DNA of 64,000 bases from UBA668 sp041394605 (GTDB lineage: Bacteria > Actinomycetota > Acidimicrobiia > Acidimicrobiales > Ilumatobacteraceae), in NCBI GenBank assembly GCA_041394605.1, contig JAWKHX010000015.1, forward strand, positions 77,798 to 141,797, read 5' to 3'. The position numbers and the translations under genes were made by a program. The notes under the pieces are model-generated. The model ran no database searches, was not told the DNA's origin, and saw nothing but the letters and a program-made list of their open reading frames with translations. Below are positions 1-9,623 of the stretch, one piece after another (position 1 is the stretch's first letter; every line of letters starts with the position of its first letter).

Positions 1-1744
1 TGGTGGCGCCGAAGAAGCTCTCCGCCTCCAGCATCTTGCGCAGGTCCTCCAGGCTGGCGGCCTGCGGGCTGCGGCGCACGAGGATGCGCTCCTCGGCGAA
101 CGTGCCGTCCGGGTTCAGCGGCGTGTTGGCCTGGGCGACGACGTAGTTCTCTTCCTCGTCGGCGGCCATGTAGCGGATCTCGTTGGTGACCTTGCCGTTC
201 TTCACCACGCGGTACGGCGTCTCGATGAAGCCGTAGGGGTTCACCCGGGCGAACGTGCTGAGGGCACCCATGAGGCCGATGTTCGGGCCTTCCGGCGTCT
301 CGATCGGGCACATCCGGCCGTAGTGGGAGAAGTGCACGTCGCGCACTTCGAAGCCGGCGCGCTCGCGGCTGAGGCCGCCCGGGCCGAGAGCCGACAGGCG
401 GCGGCGGTGGGTGAGGCCCGACAGCGGGTTCACCTGGTCCATGAACTGCGACAGCTGCGAGGTGCCGAAGAACTCCTTGATGGCGGCCACGACGGGCCGG
501 ATGTTCACCAGCGTGGTGGGCGTGATGGCCTCCACGTCCTGGGTGGTCATGCGCTCGCGGACCACGCGCTCCATGCGGCTGAGGCCGATGCGCACCTGGT
601 TCTGGATCAGCTCGCCGACGCTGCGGATGCGGCGGTTGGCGAAGTGGTCCTGGTCGTCGAGGCGGTAGCCGGGCTCCTGCTTCACCAGGTGGAGCATGTA
701 GCTGACCGCGGCCACGACCTCGTTGGGGCGCAGCACGTGGGCGTCGTCCGGGTCGCTGACGATCGGGCGGCGGTTGGGGTCCTCGGTGTCGGTGCGGAAG
801 TACGAACCGGCCTCGATGGTGCCCTTGCCGAACAGGTCGTCCAGCTTGGCGACCTCGGAGCCGAGCTTGCGGTCCAGCTTGTAGCGGCCGACGCGGCTGA
901 GGTCGTAGCGGCGGTTCTCGAAGAACGCGTTGCGGAAGTACGCCTTGGCGGACTCCACCGTGGGCGGCTCGCCCGGGCGGGCCCGCTTGTAGATCTCGAC
1001 CAGCGCCTCGTTCTGGGTGGGGGCGACGTGGCGCTCCTTCTCCCACTGGCCCTCGAGGAAGTCGAAGTGGGCCACGAAGCGGTCCAGGAAGCCGGGCACG
1101 TGGTCCTCGTCGTAGCCGAGGGCACGCAGCAGGGTGAAGATGCCCATGCGGCGCTTGCGGGCCACGCGGGTGCCGGCGGTGACGTCCTTGCCGGGCTTCT
1201 GCTCCACGTCGAACTCCAGCCACTCACCGCGGTACGGGTGGATGGTGCCCTTGACCAGCTGGTGCTTGCTGAGGTTACGGAGGCGGAACCGCTCGCCCGG
1301 CTCGAAGATGACGCCGGGGCTGCGGACCAGCTGGGACACCACGACACGCTCGGTGCCGTTGATGATGAATGTGCCCTTCTCCGTCATCATGGGGAAGTCG
1401 CCCATGAAGACGGTCTGCTCCTTGATCTCGCCCGTGTTGCGGTTCATGAAGCGGGCGCGCACGAAGATCGGCGCGCTGAAGGTCATGTCCTTCTCCTTGC
1501 ACTCGTCCACCGAGAACTTCGGCGGCGGGCGCAGGTCTTCGTCGTCGGGATCGAACTCCAGCTCCAGCTGGAGCGCCTCGGAGAAGTCCTTGATGGGCGA
1601 GATGTCACGGAACGTCTCGGCCAGGCCCTCGTTGAGGAACCACTCGAAGCTCTCCCGCTGGATGGCGATGAGGTCGGGCAGCTCCAGAGGCTCGGCGAGG
1701 TTGGCGAACGAATAACGCTCGCGGGACACGGAACGAGAGGCCAC
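1..1744 (-). CDS. rpoB: RNA polymerase beta subunit, N-terminal part (runs off the window)
   Basis: This is the beta subunit of RNA polymerase; about 581 residues from the start are visible and the gene continues past position 1. The start is a GTG at 1744-1742 with GGAG about six bases upstream, giving VASRSVSRERYSFANL. The rifampicin pocket is readable near 380-460 (GTSQLSQFMDQ, then LSALGPGGLSRERAGFEVRDV), followed by CPIETPEGPNIGL near 260-310. Compared with E. coli numbering, N518 is Val, P552 is Phe and I572 is Met. Normally rplJ-rplL-rpoB-rpoC are contiguous; here rplL lies about 3.2 kb upstream with two opposite-strand genes between, so rpoB appears to rely on its own promoters. Confidence 0.97.
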   Translation of the reverse strand, partial: MASRSVSRERYSFANLAEPLELPDLIAIQRESFEWFLNEGLAETFRDISPIKDFSEALQLELEFDPDDEDLRPPPKFSVDECKEKDMTFSAPIFVRARFMNRNTGEIKEQTVFMGDFPMMTEKGTFIINGTERVVVSQLVRSPGVIFEPGERFRLRNLSKHQLVKGTIHPYRGEWLEFDVEQKPGKDVTAGTRVARKRRMGIFTLLRALGYDEDHVPGFLDRFVAHFDFLEGQWEKERHVAPTQNEALVEIYKRARPGEPPTVESAKAYFRNAFFENRRYDLSRVGRYKLDRKLGSEVAKLDDLFGKGTIEAGSYFRTDTEDPNRRPIVSDPDDAHVLRPNEVVAAVSYMLHLVKQEPGYRLDDQDHFANRRIRSVGELIQNQVRIGLSRMERVVRERMTTQDVEAITPTTLVNIRPVVAAIKEFFGTSQLSQFMDQVNPLSGLTHRRRLSALGPGGLSRERAGFEVRDVHFSHYGRMCPIETPEGPNIGLMGALSTFARVNPYGFIETPYRVVKNGKVTNEIRYMAADEEENYVVAQANTPLNPDGTFAEERILVRRSPQAASLEDLRKMLEAESFFGAT

Positions 1745-1852
1745 GGTCACTCCAGTCTCAGACGCACTGCTTGGTGGGGCAGATCGGCATGCGGGCGCGC
1801 GCGGTCACCGGGACATGGGAGTAGCGGGACACGGAACGCACGGCAAATGACG

Positions 1853-1881
1853 ATCCTATCCGGGGCACACGCGGACGTCAA
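1853..1881 (-). promoter_or_regulatory. rpoB proximal sigma70-type promoter
   Basis: On the minus strand TTGACG (1881-1876) is followed by a 17-bp spacer and TAGGAT (1858-1853), close to housekeeping-sigma consensus. It lies about 110 bp upstream of the rpoB GTG. It fits a dedicated rpoB promoter, needed because rplJL is separated from rpoB here. Confidence 0.65.
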
Positions 1882-1920
1882 CCGCTCTCAGGCGTAGCCC
1901 GGCGGCGCTTCGTGGGCGGA

Positions 1921-1950
1921 AAAGTAAGCCGGACGAGGCCCGGATGTCAA
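1921..1950 (-). promoter_or_regulatory. rpoB distal sigma70-type promoter
   Basis: On the minus strand TTGACA (1950-1945) is a perfect -35, followed by an 18-bp spacer and TACTTT (1926-1921). It is in tandem with the proximal candidate. The rest of the 298-bp divergent gap (1745-2042) shows no gene; a GGAGG lies just upstream of the plus-strand ATG at 2043. Confidence 0.5.
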
Positions 1951-2042
1951 GGCTTTCGGCCCGACTGACACCGGATCGGGACCTTGTGCCACCGATGGAT
2001 CGCGAGTACGTTCGCTCGTTGAACTGACTCCGGAGGCCTCCA

Positions 2043-4364
2043 ATGACCGACACCTGGCACCCCACGGCCTGCATCCTGTGCAGCATCAACTGCGGGCTGG
2101 AGGTCCGCACGGACGGCCGGGCCATCACCCGGGTCCGCGGCGACAAGGCCCACCCGGCCTCGCAGGGGTACACGTGCGAGAAAGGGCTGCGGGTGGGCCA
2201 CTACCAGAGCGACCCGCACCGGCTGACCACACCGCTGCGCCGGCGGGCGGACGGCACGTTCGAGGAGATCCCGTGGGACGTCGCCATCGCCGAGGTCGCC
2301 GCCCGCTTCCAGGACATCATCGCCGAGCACGGCGGCCAGCGGATCCTCTTCTACGGCGGCGGCGGCCAGGGCAACCACCTCGGCGGCGGGTACGGCGGGG
2401 CGCTGCGGGCGGCGCTGGGCATCCAGTTCACCTCCAACGCGCTCGCCCAGGAGAAGACCGGCGAGTTCTGGGTGGACGGCCAGCTGTTTGGCCGGTCCAG
2501 CTGCCACACCACCGGCGACTACGAGCGGGCCGAGGTGGCCGTGTTCTGGGGCAAGAACCCGTGGCAGTCGCACGGCTTCCCGCAGGCCCGGCGGATCCTG
2601 AAGGAGATCGCCAACGACCCGGGCCGGGTGCTGATGGTGGTGGACCCGCGCCGCACCGAGACCGCGGACCTGGCGCTGCAGAGCGAGCGCGGCATCTGGC
2701 TGCGGCCCCGCCCCGGTGGCGACGCCCACCTACTGGCGGCGATGCTGGCGACGCTGGTGGAGGAAGGCCTGCTGGCCGATGCCTGGCTGGCCGAGCACGC
2801 CACCGGGCTCGACGACGTGATCGCCCACCTGCGCCGGGTGGACGTGGCCGACTACTCGGTACGAGCGGGCGTGCCGGAGGCCGAGGTGCGCCACGCCGCA
2901 CGGGTGCTGGCAGGGGCCCGCGGCGGGGTCTCGATCTTCGAGGACCTCGGCATCCAGATGGCGCCGCACTCCACGCTCAACAGTTGGCTGGAGAAGCTGC
3001 TGGTGCTGCTGACGGGCAACTTCGGTGTGCCCGGCGGGATGAACCTGCACACCCGGTTCGCTTCCCTGGGCGGCGGCGGCTCCGACGGGGCGGGCGGGCC
3101 ACGGGCCGAACGGGTCACCCCCGTCACGGGCCACCGCCTGGTCACCGGCCTGGTGCCGTGCAACATCATCCCGGACGAGATCCTGGGCGGCGGCACCGAG
3201 CCGCCGCACCCCGACCGCTTCCGGGCGATGCTGATCGAGAGCGGCAACCCGGTGCACAGCCTGGCCGACAGTCGGCGGATGCGCGAGGCGATGCGGGCGC
3301 TCGACCTGCTGGTGGTCATCGACGTCGCCCTCACCGAGACGGCCCGGGAGGCCCACTACGTGCTGCCGGCGGCGTCCCAGTTCGAGAAGTGGGAGTGCAC
3401 GTTCTTCAACCTCGAGTTCCCGCACAACGTCTTCCACCTCCGCCGGCCGATCTTCGAGCCGCTGCCGGGCACCCTGCCGGAGGCCGAGATCCACGCCCGC
3501 CTGTGCCGCGCCCTCGGGGCCTACGGCGACGACGACATCGCCCCGCTGCGGGCCGCCGCCGAGGCCGGCCGGGCCCGGTTCGCCGGCGCGTTCTTCGAGT
3601 TGCTGGCCGCCAAGCCGCAGCTCGGCAAGCTGGCCTCGGTGCTGCTGTACGAGGGGCTTGGGCCGTCGCTGCGCACCGCGGACGGCGAGTCCGCAGCCGG
3701 CGCAGCCGCCGTGTGGGGTCTGGCCCACCGCTGCGCCGGGTCCTACGCGGACTCCATCCGCCGGGCGGGGATCGACGGCGAGGGGCTGGAACTGGGCGAG
3801 GCGCTGTTCGACGCGGTGGTCAACGGCCACCACGGGGTGACGTTCTCGGTGGACGATTACCCGGAGACATGGCGGCGGCTGCACACCCCGGACGGGAAGG
3901 TGCACCTGTCGATCGATCTGCTGTGGCCGGAGTTCGACGCGCTGGCGACCGAACCCGGGGCCACGGCAGCAGATGGCGAGTACCCACTGATCCTCTCCGC
4001 CGGCGAGCGCCGGTCGTCCACCGCCAACACCATCCAGCGCGACCCGTCGTGGCGGAAGAAGGACGAGCACGGCGCGCTGCGGGTGTCGCCCGCGGACGCG
4101 CAGCGGTTCGGCCTGCAGGATGGCGGCCGGGCACGGGTCACCACCCGCCGCGGCTCGGCGGTGGCGGTGGTCGAGGTCAACGACGCCATGCTGGACGGCC
4201 ACATCAGCCTGCCGAACGGGTTCGGGCTGGGCCCCGGCGGGTCGCCCGACGCACCTGGCGTGGCGCCGAACGAGCTGACGTCCTCGGCGGACAGGGACTG
4301 GTTCGCCGGCACACCCCACCACAAGCACGTGCCGGCCCGGCTGGAGCCCGTAGCGGGGGCCTGA
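2043..4364 (+). CDS. Molybdopterin-dependent oxidoreductase, DMSO-reductase family (773 aa)
   Basis: The N-terminus has a [4Fe-4S] motif, CILCSINC, with the fourth Cys in YTCEKG (residues about 10-45). It is followed by the bis-MGD-binding alpha subunit architecture, including GKNPWQSHG (about residue 175) and a C-terminal molydopterin-dinucleotide-binding domain (SAGERRSSTANT onward). Length matches catalytic subunits of formate dehydrogenase or nitrate reductase relatives. No twin-arginine signal is seen, so it is probably cytoplasmic. No electron-transfer subunit is adjacent. It is followed one base later by the HxlR gene. It sits between rplJL and rpoB, on the opposite strand. The substrate cannot be told from sequence. 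Confidence 0.9.
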   Translation: MTDTWHPTACILCSINCGLEVRTDGRAITRVRGDKAHPASQGYTCEKGLRVGHYQSDPHRLTTPLRRRADGTFEEIPWDVAIAEVAARFQDIIAEHGGQRILFYGGGGQGNHLGGGYGGALRAALGIQFTSNALAQEKTGEFWVDGQLFGRSSCHTTGDYERAEVAVFWGKNPWQSHGFPQARRILKEIANDPGRVLMVVDPRRTETADLALQSERGIWLRPRPGGDAHLLAAMLATLVEEGLLADAWLAEHATGLDDVIAHLRRVDVADYSVRAGVPEAEVRHAARVLAGARGGVSIFEDLGIQMAPHSTLNSWLEKLLVLLTGNFGVPGGMNLHTRFASLGGGGSDGAGGPRAERVTPVTGHRLVTGLVPCNIIPDEILGGGTEPPHPDRFRAMLIESGNPVHSLADSRRMREAMRALDLLVVIDVALTETAREAHYVLPAASQFEKWECTFFNLEFPHNVFHLRRPIFEPLPGTLPEAEIHARLCRALGAYGDDDIAPLRAAAEAGRARFAGAFFELLAAKPQLGKLASVLLYEGLGPSLRTADGESAAGAAAVWGLAHRCAGSYADSIRRAGIDGEGLELGEALFDAVVNGHHGVTFSVDDYPETWRRLHTPDGKVHLSIDLLWPEFDALATEPGATAADGEYPLILSAGERRSSTANTIQRDPSWRKKDEHGALRVSPADAQRFGLQDGGRARVTTRRGSAVAVVEVNDAMLDGHISLPNGFGLGPGGSPDAPGVAPNELTSSADRDWFAGTPHHKHVPARLEPVAGA

Positions 4365-4365
4365 C

Positions 4366-4674
4366 ATGCGCCGCACCCGTTTCGACGACTGGCCGTGCCC
4401 CATCGCCCGGGCCACGGACCTGATCGGCGACTGGTGGACGCCGCTGGTGATGCGCGAGTTCTTCTACGGCAAGCGACGTTTCGACGAGATCGCCGAGTCG
4501 CTGCAGGTGCCACGGGCCGTGCTGTCCGCCCGGCTGCAGCGCCTGCAGGACGAGGGGATGATCACCCGGGTCGCCTACCAGGAGCACCCGGTGCGGTACG
4601 AGTACCGGCTGACCGAGAAGGGCCACGCGTTCGGTGACGTGCTGCTGGCCATGTGGCGGTGGGCGGCGGACTGA
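4366..4674 (+). CDS. HxlR-family winged-helix regulator, probably truncated by an in-frame TGA
   Basis: A 102-aa HxlR-type DNA-binding protein: WPCPIARATDLIGDWWTP, then the winged helix (RFDEIAESLQVPRAVLSARL, then LTEKG). It starts one base after the oxidoreductase stop. After the TGA at 4672-4674 the same frame stays open for 52 codons to a TGA at 4831-4833. That tail (WPDGNGPVVGLKDKETGEY, then VDPVVVDEHTGRKV) looks like the normal C-terminus of longer HxlR proteins. So either a nonsense mutation removed the tail or the stop is sometimes read through. It likely regulates the adjacent oxidoreductase. Confidence 0.85.
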   Translation: MRRTRFDDWPCPIARATDLIGDWWTPLVMREFFYGKRRFDEIAESLQVPRAVLSARLQRLQDEGMITRVAYQEHPVRYEYRLTEKGHAFGDVLLAMWRWAAD

Positions 4675-4821
4675 CAGTGGCCCGACGGGAACGGCCCGGT
4701 GGTCGGCCTGAAGGACAAGGAGACCGGCGAGTACGTGGACCCCGTGGTGGTCGACGAGCACACCGGCCGCAAGGTGTCCATGCGCACCGTCCGATTGGCC
4801 CGCGCCCGCCCCCAAACCCCC

Positions 4822-4849
4822 GAAGTGACGTGATATATCACGTCACTTC
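4822..4849. repeat. 28-bp perfect palindrome
   Basis: The half-site GAAGTGACGTGATA is followed directly by its exact reverse complement, centred between 4835 and 4836. It spans the distal in-frame stop of the extended HxlR frame and lies between convergent HxlR and rplL. A partial echo (GCGTCACTTCGC) is at about 4872-4883. A spacer-free palindrome of this length suggests a dimeric regulator site or a cruciform rather than a normal terminator. Confidence 0.8.
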
Positions 4850-4902
4850 CCTGGTGGCGGGCAGTGCGACCGCGTCACTTCGCATGTGGGCCGGGAAAAC
4901 GG

Positions 4903-4934
4903 GACGGGCCCGGGGCCGAAGCCCCGGGCCCGTC
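4903..4934 (-). terminator. Hairpin terminator downstream of rplL
   Basis: A perfect 14-bp GC-rich stem (4903-4916 pairs with 4921-4934) encloses a 4-base loop. On the minus strand the loop reads TTCG closed by C-G, the very stable cUUCGg tetraloop, and is followed by CCGTTTTC. It lies 44 bp beyond the rplL stop and could stop transcription from both convergent units. Confidence 0.8.
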
Positions 4935-4977
4935 GCCGTGCGTTGCAGATGTCAGCAGCGAGGAACGCTGCCGGAGG

Positions 4978-5358
4978 TCACTTGACCTCGACGGTGGCGC
5001 CGGCCTCGGCCAGCTTGGCCTTGGCCGCCTCGGCGGCGTCCTTGTTGACCTTCTCCAGGACGGGCTTGGGGGCGCCGTCCACGAGGTCCTTGGCCTCCTT
5101 CAGGCCCAGGCTGGTCAGCTCGCGCACGACCTTGATGACCTGGATCTTCTGGGCGCCGGCGTCGGTGAGGACGACGTCGAACTCGTCCTTCTCCTCCTCG
5201 GCCGGGGCGGCGGCAGCGCCACCACCGGCGGCCACGGCGGCCACGGCCACCGGGGCGGCGGCGGTCACGCCGAACTTCTCCTCGAAGGCATCGAGCAGTT
5301 CCTTGAGCTCGATGACGGTGAGGGCGCTGATTTCGTCGAGGATGCTCTCGATCGACAT
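4978..5358 (-). CDS. rplL: 50S ribosomal protein L7/L12
   Basis: A 126-aa L7/L12 with the N-terminal dimerisation helices (residues 1-30), an Ala/Gly-rich hinge (about 33-52) and the globular C-terminal domain (EFDVVLTDAGAQKIQVIKVV, then LGLKEAKDLVDGAPKPV). It forms the ribosomal stalk with L10 and recruits translation GTPases. It is the second gene after rplJ, 57 bp away. In most bacteria it would be followed by rpoB on the same strand, but here a hairpin and two opposite-strand genes intervene. Confidence 0.98.
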   Translation of the reverse strand: MSIESILDEISALTVIELKELLDAFEEKFGVTAAAPVAVAAVAAGGGAAAAPAEEEKDEFDVVLTDAGAQKIQVIKVVRELTSLGLKEAKDLVDGAPKPVLEKVNKDAAEAAKAKLAEAGATVEVK

Positions 5359-5415
5359 GGTTGGTTTCTCCTGAATGCGAATGGTTGGTTGGTTGGTGTG
5401 TGGGGAGGAGGCGGC

Positions 5416-5949
5416 TCAGGCCGCTTCCTTCTGATCGATGAGGGCCTTGAGGCCGTAGGCGAAGTTGCGGGGCAGGGCCTGCAGCAGGCCGGCGGTCTTC
5501 ACCAGCGGCGCCTGCAGGGCACCAGCGAACATCGCCAGCAGGGTCTCGCGGCTGGGCAGTTCGGCCAGGGCTTCGATGTCCTTCGCGGACAGCAACTTGC
5601 CGCCCATGTGACCGCCCTTGAGGACCAGCAGCGGCGTCGCCTTGGCGGCGTCGCGGAGGGCCTTGGCCACACCGGCCACGTCGCCACTGGCGAACGTGAT
5701 GGCGGCCGGGCCGACCAGCAGGTCGTCGAGGCCGTCGAGGCCGGCATTGCGGGCGCCGAAGCGGGCGAGCGTGTTCTTGTACACCTTCACCTCGCCACCA
5801 GCGCTGCGCAGGCTGCGGCGCAGGTTGGCCAGTTGGCCGACGCTGAGCCCGCGGTACTCGGTGACGAACACCGCCGTGGCTGCCTGCAGCCGGCCGGTGA
5901 CCTCCTCGACCACCGCAACCTTTTCTGCACGGGGGTTCTCTGTCGTCAT
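5416..5949 (-). CDS. rplJ: 50S ribosomal protein L10
   Basis: A 177-aa L10 that anchors L7/L12 dimers to 23S rRNA. The start is the ATG at 5949 (MTTENPRAEK), because GAGGAGG lies immediately upstream; a longer frame reaching 6036 would place this ribosome-binding site inside the coding region. Recognisable segments are FVTEYRGLSVGQLANLRR, VYKNTLARFGA and LLVGPAAITFA. It is the first gene of the rplJ-rplL operon. The preceding leader probably mediates L10 feedback control. Confidence 0.98.
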   Translation of the reverse strand: MTTENPRAEKVAVVEEVTGRLQAATAVFVTEYRGLSVGQLANLRRSLRSAGGEVKVYKNTLARFGARNAGLDGLDDLLVGPAAITFASGDVAGVAKALRDAAKATPLLVLKGGHMGGKLLSAKDIEALAELPSRETLLAMFAGALQAPLVKTAGLLQALPRNFAYGLKALIDQKEAA

Positions 5950-5964
5950 GTACACCTCCTCTCG

Positions 5965-6125
5965 TCTCATACTCGGGGTGCTCGCATGTGCAGCGAACAC
6001 CACGAGGAGACGAGGGCAGCCCCCACGGGGGACCATGACGCCTTCGCATCCGGATGGAATTCACCTCGGCTGGTGGAGCGGACTCCCTTATGCCCTGACG
6101 GGGCCAGCGGTCTTCGGCGAGCGAC
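5965..6125 (-). ncRNA. Probable L10 (rplJ) leader, autoregulatory mRNA structure
   Basis: The 199-bp gap before rplJ has, on the minus strand, CCGAAGACCGCTGGCC (about 6116-6101) and a matching CCAGC (about 6073-6069). This GCTGG/CCAGC pairing with an AAGAC bulge resembles the L10 leader, where the L10-(L7/L12)4 complex binds to repress translation. I identify it by position and these motifs only; the boundaries are approximate. Confidence 0.5.
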
Positions 6126-6148
6126 CGGGTTGTGTGTCGGGCGGAAGG

Positions 6149-7324
6149 CTATCCCCTGGCAGCGGCTGCGCCAACGGCCGGTGGCAGCGCCGGCGTCGTG
6201 CGCCGCGCCCAGCCGGGCAATCGCCGCAGCACCGGCTGCTCCAGCCAGCGGTAGCTGGCCTCGGCAATCACGAGCGTGAGCACCAGCGACAGGCCGGCCA
6301 CCATGGCGCCGCCGTGGCCCGTGGCATGCCCGACCGCTGCCGCCATGGGTTCGTGCATCAGGTAGATGGCGTAGGAGCGGGTGCCGATCCAGACCATCCA
6401 CCTGGCGTCCAGCACGCGCCGCGTCGGCGAACCCGCCGGCGCCGTGATGGCCAGCAGGGTCATCGCGGCCGCCAGTGCTGCCACCAGCGTCATGCCCGGG
6501 CCCAGCATCCAGCCGGGCCGGCTCTCCGGGTCCGCCCGGCTGCCCAACACAGCCAGCATGCACACGGCCGCGACCACCGGGAGGAACCACCGCTCGGCGG
6601 CACGGGCCCGGTCCATCAGCTCGCGCCGACCGTGCACCACCACTGCCAGCGCCGCGCCGATCAGCAGGGCATCGGCCCGGAAGTGCGTGTGGTTGTAGAG
6701 GGGGGATTCCGTCTCGCCGTCCCACCACGCCACCGTGCGCCACGCGGCCAGCCCGAGCGCGCCAACCGCTGTGATCGCGGCCACCAGGTCGGTCCGCTGC
6801 CGACCCGTGGCGCGGCGGCCAACCAGCCACAGCACGGCAGCCAGCAGCAAGGGCCACACCAGGTAGAACTGCTCCTCCACGGAGAGCGACCAGAGTGGCC
6901 CCCACCCGTCGGGCAGCGGGCTCGAGCCGTGCCACCAGTTGAAGACGTAGCCGAGCACGCTGCCGGCGCGCACCATCTGCGGCCCCCACTCCTCCCCCGT
7001 CGCCCAGCCGATGCCCAGCAGGAATGCCAGCGCCAGCAGCAGCGCCGGCAGCAGGCGGTAGGCGCGCCGCAGGTAGAACGAGCCGAAGCGCACCCTCCCG
7101 GTGGACTCCTCCTCCACCAGCAGCAGGGAACTGATGAGGAAGCCGCTGAGCACGAAGAACACGGTGACCCCGATGTAGCCGCCGCGCAGGCTGCTCAGCC
7201 GGCCGTCGGCTTTGTGCAGGTAGTTGTGCGCCACGACCAGGCCGATGGCGATCGCCCGCAGGCCGTCCAGCCCGGCGAGGCGGCCGGGCGGCGGCGCAGT
7301 GAGACCGGGTGATCCTGAGTGCAT
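6149..7324 (-). CDS. Membrane acyltransferase, Acyl_transf_3 / OafA family (391 aa)
   Basis: An integral membrane O-acyltransferase that modifies surface glycans or lipids in this family. It begins with LAGLDGLRAIAIGLVVAH, which carries the family Arg and the His near the end of the first helix. VTVFFVLSGFLISSLLL, FYLRRAYRLLPALLL and SLSVEEQFYLVWPLL follow; about ten hydrophobic segments are visible. Length is normal for a single-domain member without a C-terminal SGNH domain. It sits upstream of rplJ on the same strand, and its promoter may contribute to that operon. The acceptor is unknown. Confidence 0.88.
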   Translation of the reverse strand: MHSGSPGLTAPPPGRLAGLDGLRAIAIGLVVAHNYLHKADGRLSSLRGGYIGVTVFFVLSGFLISSLLLVEEESTGRVRFGSFYLRRAYRLLPALLLALAFLLGIGWATGEEWGPQMVRAGSVLGYVFNWWHGSSPLPDGWGPLWSLSVEEQFYLVWPLLLAAVLWLVGRRATGRQRTDLVAAITAVGALGLAAWRTVAWWDGETESPLYNHTHFRADALLIGAALAVVVHGRRELMDRARAAERWFLPVVAAVCMLAVLGSRADPESRPGWMLGPGMTLVAALAAAMTLLAITAPAGSPTRRVLDARWMVWIGTRSYAIYLMHEPMAAAVGHATGHGGAMVAGLSLVLTLVIAEASYRWLEQPVLRRLPGWARRTTPALPPAVGAAAARG

Positions 7325-7388
7325 CGCGGCGGACGGTACATCGCGCTCGGGCGACGGCGGCCGCGGCCGCCGGAAGTTCGCCGAACGG

Positions 7389-7793
7389 TCAGGCGGACGT
7401 GGCCGCGTGGTCGTCGAGCACCCGCTGCACTTCCGCCACCAGTTGCTCGGCGGTGGCGCCCGGCGTGAGCACGGCGGCCACGCCTTGCTCCTTCAGGCGA
7501 GGGATGTGGTTCTCCGGCACGATGCCACCCACCACCACCGGCGCGTTGGAGCCGCGTTCGCGCAACTCCTTCACCACCAGCGGTGCCAGCGTCATGTGCG
7601 CACCCGACAGCATGGACAGGCCGACCATGTCCACGTCCTCGTCCAGCGCCGCAGCGGCAATGGACGCGGGCGTCTGGAACAGGCCGGTGTAGATGACCTC
7701 GAACCCCGCGTCGCGCAGGATGCGGGCAACCACCTTCACGCCGCGGTCGTGGCCGTCGAGGCCGACCTTGCCGATGAGAATGCGAGCAGTCAT
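7389..7793 (-). CDS. Cobalamin-binding small subunit of an acyl-CoA mutase (IcmB-like, 134 aa)
   Basis: This is the B12-binding subunit of a two-subunit acyl-CoA mutase. It has DGHDRG (D13-x-H15-x2-G18), whose His is the lower cobalt ligand, then GLSMLSGAH and VVVGGIVPENH, all parts of the Rossmann-like cobalamin fold. The 134-aa length matches stand-alone small subunits such as IcmB (about 136 aa) rather than a fused methylmalonyl-CoA mutase. It lies 13 bp downstream of the large subunit on the same strand, so the two are probably translated together. Confidence 0.9.
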   Translation of the reverse strand: MTARILIGKVGLDGHDRGVKVVARILRDAGFEVIYTGLFQTPASIAAAALDEDVDMVGLSMLSGAHMTLAPLVVKELRERGSNAPVVVGGIVPENHIPRLKEQGVAAVLTPGATAEQLVAEVQRVLDDHAATSA

Positions 7794-7806
7794 GGGTGGC
7801 TCCGGC

Positions 7807-9447
<1,641 letters not shown>

Positions 9448-9623
9448 GCCCGCAAGTTTCCCATATCCGGACCCGAATCACACCCTCGACGGGCCAGATA
9501 CTTGCTGCCGCGTTCAGTAACACCACATCGACCACGGCAGATGCGGCAAACTGTGGCATCGCCACGAAACAGCCCGCCCATCGCCCGTCGCGACGCGACG
9601 ACATCCTCGAGGCCGCCATCCGC

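Noticed and set aside
323..1897. Long plus-strand ORF (524 aa) opposite rpoB
   Set aside because: It is a shadow of rpoB on the other strand; it is His/Val/Glu-rich low-complexity with no family match, while the minus strand encodes unmistakable RpoB.
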